From Klebsiella pneumoniae (lineage in GTDB: Bacteria > Pseudomonadota > Gammaproteobacteria > Eutrophobiales > Eutrophobiaceae): a DNA stretch of 38,501 nt. The stretch covers positions 1-38,501 of the forward strand of contig CAMBTO010000011.1 of the NCBI GenBank assembly GCA_945870865.1, written 5' to 3'. Below, piece after piece: positions 1 to 7,923 of this stretch. The first letter of the stretch is position 1. Each line of letters starts with the position of its first letter. The position numbers were made by a program, and so were the translations under genes. The notes under the pieces were generated by a model. That model worked only from the letters and a program-made list of their open reading frames with translations, did not search any database and had not been told where the DNA came from.

Positions 1-1724
1 GGTGCTGTTATACCCGGGATTTCCGGTATCCAGTCACGCCGCAGTATCTCGTCCGGATTGCCATAACGTGATGCGATTGCGCGTACTTCAGGGTCATTAC
101 TCGCCATAATCTGGCCATGTTCAATAACTGTCTGCCATTTCCCGCTGTCACGCAGGCGGATCTGATATGTTGGCATCAGGGTATGATTATGCATGGCATG
201 ACCAATGGGGACCTGGTTCGCTTTCCCGAACTCTATCGCCGTAGGTGAACGCGCGGATTTCTCCTTGTCAGCTTCCGGCCCATTTTTGACTTCAGCACCG
301 AACGACCAGTGTATAACGCCTCCCGCATTTCGTTCTGATAAGTTGTCACCAACGAGCATTTCACCGGGATGCTTGAAATATTTTGGATTGGTCCCGGTGC
401 CCGCTTCGAACAGCCACCAGAAACCCGGGTTTTTCTGGTCCGGCCAGGTCAGTTCGTTGATCTTTGGATATGAAAGCCATAAGCGGAAGCCATCTCCATA
501 AAGTCCACCCCCCTTGATGTCCTGCACATAACCATTCTTGATATGGATTTCCATGCGTGGATGATTGGAGGCATGGCTGTTGGTCGATGCGAGCACACCA
601 TTGGCTGTGGTCATTTGTACTGTCGGTAACCACTGGTTTCCCTGTGCAGGATACTCGATAAAAGAAAAGGGATAGATACCGGATGACTGTGACGGGATCA
701 TGAAGATATGGCCCTGCAAATAGGAGCCCTGACTCCATATTCTTGCCTGCTCTGGGCTGATATCGAAATAAAAGGCACTGCCTTCCGGATCCGTGATTTC
801 CGCCCGATCGGTATACGCCATCGGTTCGATCATCTTGCCTTCGATCATGCGCCACACATCAGACGGATACGCCGGCACCTTGCTCATGATGTCGAAGTTG
901 TTCAGATAGGTATAGTTACCTATCAGTTTGGTAGCGTGGTGTTTCAGGGCGTGCATGGCAAAAGGTCTGCCACCTGTACGCCAGAAGACCTTGTTCACTT
1001 CCGGATGCTCATCAAGATACTTAATGACAGCAGCGTCAATACGTTTCTGGTAATTTTTGGCCAGCTCCTCAATTTTTTCATCCGGATACTTGAGTGCGGG
1101 CCAGGAGGCATCTGCGAGCACCGGGTCCTTCTCACGTGTCCAGCTGACGGCTTCATCCCAGTTGTCAAATGCACCGGTGACCCGTAGATAATTCAGTTCC
1201 TGTTGACCATCGCCTGCCTTGAATACATTTTCAATTCGGGTGATGGTATCCAGGTCGGCCTTGGAAATACCGGCAAGTTCGTATTCATATATCAACCTGA
1301 CTTCGACTCGCCTTGCCTCAAAGGCCTTCTTCATGGCCTCCTGTACAAGCGGATCGGCCGTATGTGGTAAAGGTATCAATACGATATCGCCCGGATCCGC
1401 CAGACCCAGCGGCGAACGGCCACCCTTTTGCTGGACGGCATACTGCGCCTGCGGCATAAGCTCTTCCACCGATTCCGGTGTTTTAAGATAGCCGGGGAAC
1501 CTTGCCTCGGGATACGGTGTTGTGGTGCCCGGTCCTATCAGACCCACCTGTTTGCGCAACTCCGATAATCTGGCCGGGTCCCACGGGGCATTTACCAGAT
1601 TACGTTGTTGCGCGTTCATCTTCTGTTGTTCGGGAGAGAGGTGGCTATCGGCCTGTGCTGTCAGGTGCACACCGGACAAGGTACTCATACAAAGGGCAAT
1701 CAGCGTAAGGCGGAAATTCGACAT
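1..1724 (-). CDS. Secreted M29-aminopeptidase/NicX-like protein, paralog 2 (C-terminus cut by window edge)
   Basis: The frame is open from an ATG at 1724 to the window edge, 574 codons, and lacks only roughly the last 30-35 residues when compared with its paralog at 5805-7607. It begins with a Sec signal peptide (hydrophobic stretch, then an Ala-rich cleavage region near residue 25). The two proteins align along their whole length: QRNLV-APW near the N-terminus, GLIGPG, EARFPGYLK, KGGR-PLG, then SERNAGGVIHWSFG and MHNHTLMPTYQ in the C-terminal half. That half resembles M29 aminopeptidases and the related NicX dioxygenase fold, whose metal ligands sit in equivalent Glu/His motifs. A ribosome-binding site (CTGGAG) lies 8 bases before the ATG. 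It follows the ABC ATPase by 61 bases and could be the last gene of that operon. The fold assignment is by motif comparison, the substrate is unknown, and periplasmic location is inferred. Confidence 0.7.
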   Translation of the reverse strand, partial: MSNFRLTLIALCMSTLSGVHLTAQADSHLSPEQQKMNAQQRNLVNAPWDPARLSELRKQVGLIGPGTTTPYPEARFPGYLKTPESVEELMPQAQYAVQQKGGRSPLGLADPGDIVLIPLPHTADPLVQEAMKKAFEARRVEVRLIYEYELAGISKADLDTITRIENVFKAGDGQQELNYLRVTGAFDNWDEAVSWTREKDPVLADASWPALKYPDEKIEELAKNYQKRIDAAVIKYLDEHPEVNKVFWRTGGRPFAMHALKHHATKLIGNYTYLNNFDIMSKVPAYPSDVWRMIEGKMIEPMAYTDRAEITDPEGSAFYFDISPEQARIWSQGSYLQGHIFMIPSQSSGIYPFSFIEYPAQGNQWLPTVQMTTANGVLASTNSHASNHPRMEIHIKNGYVQDIKGGGLYGDGFRLWLSYPKINELTWPDQKNPGFWWLFEAGTGTNPKYFKHPGEMLVGDNLSERNAGGVIHWSFGAEVKNGPEADKEKSARSPTAIEFGKANQVPIGHAMHNHTLMPTYQIRLRDSGKWQTVIEHGQIMASNDPEVRAIASRYGNPDEILRRDWIPEIPGITA

Positions 1725-1785
1725 AATAGCTACTCCAGGTTTACAACGAGAAGATGGACTGAAAATCGTATACATACATTCGATC

Positions 1786-2484
1786 CTAGTTTGAAACGAT
1801 ATGTGATTCAAACGTTCCATCACGCATGCGGTAGATATTCGGGAACGTATCGGCCATTTTCTGATCGTGCGTTGCAACAATCACGGTTTTACCCTGTTCC
1901 TTCGCCAGCGAGATCAACAAACGGGTGATGATCTCCATATTGGCTACGTCCAGATTACCGGTGGGTTCATCGGCCAGAATGACGTCAGGGTCATTGACCA
2001 GCGCGAGGCAGATCGCGACGCGCTGCTGTTCCCCGCCGCTCAGTTCCTCGGGCCGTTTATGGCCTTTTTCGCCGAGGCCAACCATGTTGAGTAATTTCTG
2101 GGCCTTGTCCAGACGTTGTTGTTTCGGCACCTCAGCCAGGATCATCGGTAGTTCCAGATTCTCGATGGCAGACAGTGATGGGACAAGATTAAAGAACTGG
2201 AAGATAAACCCGACCTTTTTCAGCCGATACTGTTCGGCCTGGCGTTCGGACATCCGCGTCACGTCCTGACCATCGACAACAATACTGCCATCGGAGACAC
2301 GATCCATTGAGCCTATCAAATTCAGCAGCGTGGTCTTGCCGCAACCGCTCGGCCCCATCAACGCAATCGCCTCACCACGCCCAACCTGCCAGCTGATCTG
2401 TTTCAAGGCATGCACTTCCCCCGCCGCCGTCATGTATTTTTTGACAACATTGTTGACGCTGATCATCGTTTGCTTTTCACTCAT
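1786..2484 (-). CDS. ABC transporter ATP-binding protein, MacB/LolD type
   Basis: About 232 residues, the usual size of a single LolD/MacB-type ATPase domain. Visible motifs in order are Walker A (GPSGCGKTT), the Q-loop region (FIFQFFNLVPSLSAIENL), the ABC signature (LSGGEQQRV), Walker B with the family-typical extension (VILADEPTGNLD) and the switch His (VATHD). This subfamily energises FtsX/MacB-type permeases that move substrates within or out of the envelope rather than importing them. I chose the ATG at 2484 (MSEKQ) because a GGAAC ribosome site precedes it; the upstream in-frame start would be a TTG. The partner permease is the gene just upstream in transcription, 203 bases away across a palindromic element. 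Confidence 0.93.
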   Translation of the reverse strand: MSEKQTMISVNNVVKKYMTAAGEVHALKQISWQVGRGEAIALMGPSGCGKTTLLNLIGSMDRVSDGSIVVDGQDVTRMSERQAEQYRLKKVGFIFQFFNLVPSLSAIENLELPMILAEVPKQQRLDKAQKLLNMVGLGEKGHKRPEELSGGEQQRVAICLALVNDPDVILADEPTGNLDVANMEIITRLLISLAKEQGKTVIVATHDQKMADTFPNIYRMRDGTFESHIVSN

Positions 2485-2549
2485 ATGCACTTGTTCCTTA
2501 ATTAAACTATTCAAAATTCTATCTCAGGACTCAACGCCTGTAAAATCCG

Positions 2550-2649
2550 TATCCCAGTATGGTCGTGCAAGACCGTGTGCCGCAGGGATGCGGCACCCGA
2601 GCCTACATGGACCTATTTACGGCGTGTCTGAAACGACCATATCGGGATA
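2550..2649. repeat. 100-bp MITE-like palindromic intergenic element
   Basis: The ends form a 16-bp inverted repeat with 14 matches (2551-2566 against 2633-2648). Inside lie a small hairpin GGTC/GACC (2561-2574) and a perfect 8-bp hairpin GTGCCGCA-GGGA-TGCGGCAC (2577-2596). The inner sequence GCCTACATGGA at 2601-2611 recurs in the element at 19861-19945. It fills about half of the gap between the permease and ATPase genes. It has no coding capacity and no T-tract, so it is not a standard terminator. It is probably a dispersed non-autonomous repeat; an RNA-processing or stability role within the operon is possible. Confidence 0.6.
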
Positions 2650-2687
2650 TGGATCCCACAGCTTGGAGTATCCACAAAACGAAGAAC

Positions 2688-5681
2688 TCAACCCTCACTC
2701 AACCCTTCACGCACCGATTTACGAAAAGCCCATCGACTGAAGATCAATCCAACCAGGGTAATCACAGTAAACAGCACCACCATGATCACAACCGTCATGC
2801 CCGAGATGGCCAGATGCGTCACCAGATACAACAGTATGTTTTTCACCTGACGCAACTGCCAGACCAGATTGGTAATGCCATAACCGACAATCAACGATAC
2901 CGCGATTCCGATCAGCAAGCCGATATAGGACGGCGCAAAGATTCCGGAGCCGAAGAAGCGCAACATATGACCCGGCCCGGCGCCGCGTATGCGCAGCAGG
3001 CCGAGCGTGCGACGGTCTTCCATGTAGTTGGTATAAGCAACTGAGAGGATGCCGATAATGGCGAGTAACAGGCCACCTATCAGATAGATCTGCACATTCT
3101 GTCGCGCCAGAAAGATATACATATCACTGCCGATCTTATTGATCTCCTGGTCATATGTACGGATATTTGACGGTTCCATCGGCAAGGCCTCGATCAAACC
3201 GGCACTGACTGTTTCCGCATCAAACCCGGGTTGCAGTTGGACGGCGAACTGGACACCGGAGATCAGTACATCCAGGTCCTGGATGGCGGCCGGGTTCGGA
3301 TCCAGCGCGATATAGGCGTTATTGGAAAACAGGTGGTTTACATAATCAACCCGCGCGGTGTCGAATGACTCACGGTCAGTCACTGAGACCAGCGGACTGC
3401 CTGGCAGATACCAGGTAGTCCCGGCGACAGTCGCCTGGACCATGTTTTCGCCGTCTGTCTTGCGACCGAGCTGAGTGGTTTCACCCGGGGCCTTGTCGAC
3501 AAACGCATCGACGGCAGGGGACAGGATGACACCGGCGTTTTTGAGGCCCGAGATCAGACCGGAAAAGGTCCCTTGCTCGGCCAGCGACTCTTCCGAATAG
3601 ACCTTTTCCATATACAGGTCAGGGTCGGGCAGGAAATACAGCGGCAGGCCATTAAAGCCATAACCCGGTATATATACACCATCAGAGACGCCTTCAAACA
3701 GCGTCCAGCTGACATTGCGCACGCCCTCGACCTTCTGCATGGCGTCTATCAGTGCCGGGACCTTTTCCTTGATGGCGCGGTATTGCACACCCACACCGCC
3801 GCTGGCCAGCAGATCATTACTGACGATATCAGAGGCGTTGATCGTCAGCTGGATGTCAGAGCCGACCTGAATACGGGTACCACGCTCAATCTTGTTATCG
3901 AACACCGCCGTCATCACCGTCGGATATAAACCAATCGTGCTCATCATCGCCACGATCAACAGGAAGCCGGCAATACGTTGCGGACGGGTAGAGATGTGTT
4001 TCAGCGTCAGCTGGTGCATCGGTCCGCCTATCATGCCCACTATCAGTTGCAACACGCGATTCATCAGCTGTTTGCGCGATACCAGGAAGGTAACCAGTCC
4101 ATACACGAACAGCGGAAAGCCTGCAAAGTCGAGTGCCTGATCGGCCGTCCTCAACCAGGCCAACTCGCTGACCGAGGCAACGGAGAAATTCAGCATCCAG
4201 GCAATGATCTTGTAACCGCCCAGTGTCAACGCCACCAGACCCGCCACGCCAAAGCGCACGTTGGCCTGGTCGGCCTCCGACTGGACGACACGCCCGGAGG
4301 CCTCCAGCGGCGAGATGGTCGAGGCGTATTTGACCAGCTTGCGGCTGACTGCCAGTGCGACAATCACACCAATCAGGATGAAGGTGAGCAGGATATAGGG
4401 TTGCTGCACAATGAGGATTGTTTTCAACGGCAACATCCCGCCATCATAGAGATACAGCGGTAACAACGTACCGGCTACCGCACCCAGCATGCCACCGACC
4501 AGCGCACCGGCACCGATCGAGATCTGCAAGGCACGACCCATCGTCTTGCCGGAGACACCGCGCAGGCGCATCAGGCCGAATTTACGGCGTTCATTCAGCA
4601 ATAACATGCCGGACAGATTACCCATGAGGATCCAGCCTACCCAGATCAATGGCAGCGCGATCAGCAGGCTGATCAGGCCGACCTTTTGTGCAGTGTCATT
4701 CATGCGCTCCAGCAACACGCGGGTGGAATTGTCGAGAAACACCCGTGGCCCGATCCCGAAGATGCGCTCGTCGAGAAATGCCTGCAGGTTGGTCAGGTTT
4801 TCCAGCGAACCACGTATGTCCCAGCCAGAGATCAGTTTGTCCGTGTCTATCTTCAGCAGATGGATGATGTCAGGAAAATAATTGCCGGCCTCCTCATGCA
4901 CGTCGCCATCAACGTGGGCCGTGGAGATACCGCGTGCGACGGCATCGAAGTTATTTAGCAGTGTCTCGTTATACGGTGTAACCAGGATCGCACCGATCTC
5001 GGGGATCAGTGAGGGCGAACTGGTCTGTTCCATGAACCAGCGGTTCAGGTCGTTGCGCTCTATGCGGATGGTGCGTTCCAGTTCTATATCCAGCACCTGA
5101 ATACTGACCATCTCCTGCGGGGTATCGACATGCTCTTCCGTCGTTGCTGCGGGGTTAACCACCAAAGGCTCATCAAACATATGATGGTTTTCAATCTTCA
5201 GCTCGAAGCGCTTGCGGTTTTGTAACTCTGCATAGGCATTGCCCATCTGCGACTTGGTCCCCACCAGCACCAGTACCGCCTTGCCCTGCATCGGCCGGAT
5301 GTTCAGTGGCAATGTAGACGTGTCAGATACGGTCAGCAGCGACAGCCAGGGCATACGCATCGGTTGCCCGTCGATGTACGCAATGTCTTCAGTGGTCAGC
5401 GAGTTTTTCAGGAACACCAGACTGTTATGGTTGATGATACCGTCTGTGCTGCGCATCGTCCGCGCCATTTCGGGTATTGCGTGTACATCACCGGACTGGT
5501 AGCCGGAGATGTCCCAGTTAATCCTGCCAAGCTGGTCCTCGACATATTTTTTCAGCGCATAACGCGAGGCGATATTGACCGAGGCGAGGATCGAGACAAC
5601 CAGAAATGTGACCAGAGTGAATACCAGAAACGACCGCTTGCCGAGTATGTGGGCGAGATAGATTAAGGTGCTCAGAAACAT
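2688..5681 (-). CDS. Large FtsX/MacB-type ABC transporter permease with two FtsX domains
   Basis: About 997 residues. A membrane segment near the N-terminus (SFLVFTLVTFLVVSILASV) is followed by a long periplasmic domain. A first three-helix FtsX block then starts around residue 340 (VGLISLLIALPLIWVGWILMG, with ERRKFGLMRLRGVSG). More helices, a second large periplasmic domain and a C-terminal FtsX block follow (EDRRTLGLLRIRGAGPGHMLRFF). The paired 'LxxLRxRGA' coupling motifs are typical of duplicated FtsX-like permeases. With the ATPase downstream it should form an envelope ABC system; substrate unknown. The start is uncertain: the ATG at 5681 has a GGGGG stretch close upstream, while a GTG at 5741 would add 20 residues. 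The M29-like gene upstream is separated from it by a terminator-like hairpin. Confidence 0.88.
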   Translation of the reverse strand: MFLSTLIYLAHILGKRSFLVFTLVTFLVVSILASVNIASRYALKKYVEDQLGRINWDISGYQSGDVHAIPEMARTMRSTDGIINHNSLVFLKNSLTTEDIAYIDGQPMRMPWLSLLTVSDTSTLPLNIRPMQGKAVLVLVGTKSQMGNAYAELQNRKRFELKIENHHMFDEPLVVNPAATTEEHVDTPQEMVSIQVLDIELERTIRIERNDLNRWFMEQTSSPSLIPEIGAILVTPYNETLLNNFDAVARGISTAHVDGDVHEEAGNYFPDIIHLLKIDTDKLISGWDIRGSLENLTNLQAFLDERIFGIGPRVFLDNSTRVLLERMNDTAQKVGLISLLIALPLIWVGWILMGNLSGMLLLNERRKFGLMRLRGVSGKTMGRALQISIGAGALVGGMLGAVAGTLLPLYLYDGGMLPLKTILIVQQPYILLTFILIGVIVALAVSRKLVKYASTISPLEASGRVVQSEADQANVRFGVAGLVALTLGGYKIIAWMLNFSVASVSELAWLRTADQALDFAGFPLFVYGLVTFLVSRKQLMNRVLQLIVGMIGGPMHQLTLKHISTRPQRIAGFLLIVAMMSTIGLYPTVMTAVFDNKIERGTRIQVGSDIQLTINASDIVSNDLLASGGVGVQYRAIKEKVPALIDAMQKVEGVRNVSWTLFEGVSDGVYIPGYGFNGLPLYFLPDPDLYMEKVYSEESLAEQGTFSGLISGLKNAGVILSPAVDAFVDKAPGETTQLGRKTDGENMVQATVAGTTWYLPGSPLVSVTDRESFDTARVDYVNHLFSNNAYIALDPNPAAIQDLDVLISGVQFAVQLQPGFDAETVSAGLIEALPMEPSNIRTYDQEINKIGSDMYIFLARQNVQIYLIGGLLLAIIGILSVAYTNYMEDRRTLGLLRIRGAGPGHMLRFFGSGIFAPSYIGLLIGIAVSLIVGYGITNLVWQLRQVKNILLYLVTHLAISGMTVVIMVVLFTVITLVGLIFSRWAFRKSVREGLSEG

Positions 5682-5751
5682 TACCCCCAATGCTGATGGC
5701 CAGCTATCGCGGGGCGCCAAAACGGCCACCTCCGGAGACACCCGCCATATT

Positions 5752-5786
5752 CAATAATAAAACAGGGCGGCACTACTGCCGCCCCA
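5752..5786 (-). terminator. Rho-independent terminator after the M29-like gene
   Basis: A perfect 7-bp GC stem (GGGCGGC / GCCGCCC, 5765-5771 and 5778-5784) with a 6-base loop is followed on the minus strand by a T-rich tract (TGTTTTATTATT). It lies just past the stop codon of the gene at 5805-7607 and before the ABC permease, so the permease is probably at least partly expressed from its own promoter. Confidence 0.7.
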
Positions 5787-5804
5787 TCGTTGCCTGCTTA
5801 GTTC

Positions 5805-7607
5805 TTATTTACCGAGATACTTGTTCGTGCCATCCTGAATACTGTGTGCCCACTTGATCCAGTAGCTACCCGGGTCCGACGCATAATCACGATCATAATC
5901 GCCCGCAACCGTGATGCCCGGCAATTCCGGTATCCAGTCGCGTCGCAATAACACGTCCGGGTCACCGTAACGTGAGGCCAGCGCGCGTACTTCCGGATCC
6001 GTATAGGTCTGGATCTGGCCGTGTTCGATCAGTGTTATCCAGTTGCCCCCGTCACGAATGCGGACCTGATAAGTTGGCAACAGGTTGTGATGATGCATTC
6101 CATGACCAACCGGCAGGTTATTGTCCTTGGCGAATTGTAATGTCTTGGGTGAGATCATCGTGCTGTAACCCGGTTCCGGTCCATTCTGCACCTCGACACC
6201 AAACGACCAGTGGATAACACCACCGGCATTGCGCTCGGACATATTGCCACCCTCAAGGATCTCTCCCGGGTGCTTGAAATATTTTGGATTAGTCGCCGTA
6301 CCGGCCTCATACAAATACCAGAATCCCGGGCGCTTCTGGAACGGCCAGATCATGTCGTTGATCTTTGGATACTGTATCGACAGACGCATACCGTCGCCGT
6401 ACAGGCCACCACCGGTGATCTTCTGAATATAACCTTCCTTGAAGTGAATCTCGATGCGGGCATGATTGGTGGCATGACTGTTGGTCGAGGCGACTATACC
6501 GTTCGTACGTAACTGAGTCGGTTCGATCCAGTTTGTGCCCGTCGCCGGGTAATTGATCCGGGAATATGGATAACGTCCGCTGGACTGGCTGGGCAGCATA
6601 TACAGATGTCCCTGCTGGTAGGAACCCTCGGCCCAGTTTTTACCTTCTTCCGGGGTGACATCGCCCCATAAAGCGGTACCTTCCGGATCAGTGGCCTCAT
6701 AGCGATCCACAAAGCCCAGCGGGTCGATTACCTTGCCTTCGAGCATACGCCACACGTCGGCAGGCACATTCGGTACCTGGCTCATCAGGTCATACTGATT
6801 CATATAGGTATAGTTGCCGACCAGTTTTTTGCCCTGGTGTTTGAGTGAGGACCGGGCCAACGTCCTGCCACCGGTGCGGAAATACACCCGGTCGATCTCT
6901 TCGTGTTCGTCCAGGTATTTGATCACGGCCTCGGAAACGGCCAGATTATAGTTCTTGTCCAGTTCAGCCAGCTTTTCACTGGGATAGTTGATCTCAGGCC
7001 AAGTCGCGTTGTAATAGACGGGGTCGTGTTCCTTTATCCAGTCCTTATACACATTAAAATCACCCCAGGCGCCGAGTTGCTGGAACATGTCACCCGATTC
7101 CTGCTGCCCGTCACCGGCCTTGAATAACTGTTTGGCCTGCCGGAGCGCAGCCATCTCATCTTTCGACACGCCGACGAGGTCATTTTCATACACGATACGT
7201 GCCTCTATCTTACGCTTCTCGAAGGCGAGCGTTATTGCCTCCTGTACCATCGGTTCCGCATCGTAGGGGACGACAATCAGCACGATCTCGCCCGGCTCCA
7301 CAATACCGAGCGGGGTCCTGCCACCTTTCTGCGAAACCGCCGCCATCGCCTGCGGCATCATCAATTCAACCGTTTCCGGTGACTTCAGATAACCGGGGAA
7401 TCTCGCCTCCGGTATGGCCGTCTGTGGGCCGGGCCCTATCAGTCCGACTTCCTTGCGACGTTTATCCATGTCCTCTGGATTCCACGGGGCGTGTACCAGA
7501 TTGCGTTGCTCCGCCGTGCCTTCTGAAACCTGTACCTGTTGAGCCTGTACGACTGACCCCGATAATACTGATACTGTCAGTATCGTAACCAGTGGAAACC
7601 GAATCAT
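5805..7607 (-). CDS. Secreted M29-aminopeptidase/NicX-like protein, paralog 1
   Basis: 600 residues starting with a clear Sec signal peptide (cleavage likely after VQA at about residue 22). The first ~350 residues match no family I recognise, except that they are shared with the paralog at the left window edge. The C-terminal ~240 residues resemble M29 metallo-aminopeptidases and the related NicX ring-cleaving dioxygenase: a Glu in LYEAGTATNP (E434), a SERNAGGVIHWSFG block (E458, H466) comparable to the family's ENAxxHxALG motif, and MHHHNLL (H505, H507) where M29 has HxD. The first M29 ligand Glu seems replaced (NGIVAS instead of GEVFT). Known M29 enzymes are cytoplasmic, so a secreted form with altered ligands is unusual. 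It is divergent from a TonB receptor, which suggests processing of an imported compound. Activity unknown. Confidence 0.75.
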   Translation of the reverse strand: MIRFPLVTILTVSVLSGSVVQAQQVQVSEGTAEQRNLVHAPWNPEDMDKRRKEVGLIGPGPQTAIPEARFPGYLKSPETVELMMPQAMAAVSQKGGRTPLGIVEPGEIVLIVVPYDAEPMVQEAITLAFEKRKIEARIVYENDLVGVSKDEMAALRQAKQLFKAGDGQQESGDMFQQLGAWGDFNVYKDWIKEHDPVYYNATWPEINYPSEKLAELDKNYNLAVSEAVIKYLDEHEEIDRVYFRTGGRTLARSSLKHQGKKLVGNYTYMNQYDLMSQVPNVPADVWRMLEGKVIDPLGFVDRYEATDPEGTALWGDVTPEEGKNWAEGSYQQGHLYMLPSQSSGRYPYSRINYPATGTNWIEPTQLRTNGIVASTNSHATNHARIEIHFKEGYIQKITGGGLYGDGMRLSIQYPKINDMIWPFQKRPGFWYLYEAGTATNPKYFKHPGEILEGGNMSERNAGGVIHWSFGVEVQNGPEPGYSTMISPKTLQFAKDNNLPVGHGMHHHNLLPTYQVRIRDGGNWITLIEHGQIQTYTDPEVRALASRYGDPDVLLRRDWIPELPGITVAGDYDRDYASDPGSYWIKWAHSIQDGTNKYLGK

Positions 7608-7923
7608 CTGCTACCCCCTCCTGTTATTCGAAATGCCCCCTGTTTCCAGCTCGTTGGGAAACAGCATTATTGCCACTATTGTAATACCAGATGCCCTCAA
7701 GTTATACAGGATAAACAGGCCGGAAAACCTGTTTGGTCGCTACCTTGACCCAATTGTGAAATCATTGTTGAAAATACCGGGTGGCTACTTGTAATCCGGG
7801 AGCTGAATCGTTAATGTCGGCCATCCGTGCACTGGAGGGAAGTCAGGGTCCCCGCTACGATCCGTCCCTGCCGTGTCTTGGTTAAAAAATCGAATAAATA
7901 CCTCAGGCTGGAGAACAAGCCAC
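7608..7923. promoter_or_regulatory. Divergent control region with two inverted repeats
   Basis: This 316-base gap separates the secreted M29-like gene from the divergent TonB receptor. It contains two inverted repeats with a common core: CTGTTTCC/GGAAACAG (7640-7664, 9-base spacer) and AAACAGG/CCTGTTT (7713-7734, 8-base spacer). The half-site CCTGTTT occurs in both. Such paired palindromes between divergent genes are compatible with operators for a shared regulator, but no regulator gene is nearby. I see no open frame of note and no clear sigma-70 promoter that I would place with confidence. Confidence 0.4.

Noticed and set aside
3573-4463. Long open frames on the plus strand opposite the ABC permease
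   Set aside because: They are antisense shadows of the permease; no ribosome sites, no recognisable domains, Arg/His/Gln-rich composition typical of such shadows.
7873-7923. Earlier GTG start for the TonB receptor
   Set aside because: It would place 17 charged residues before the signal peptide; GTG at 7924 has a better ribosome site.
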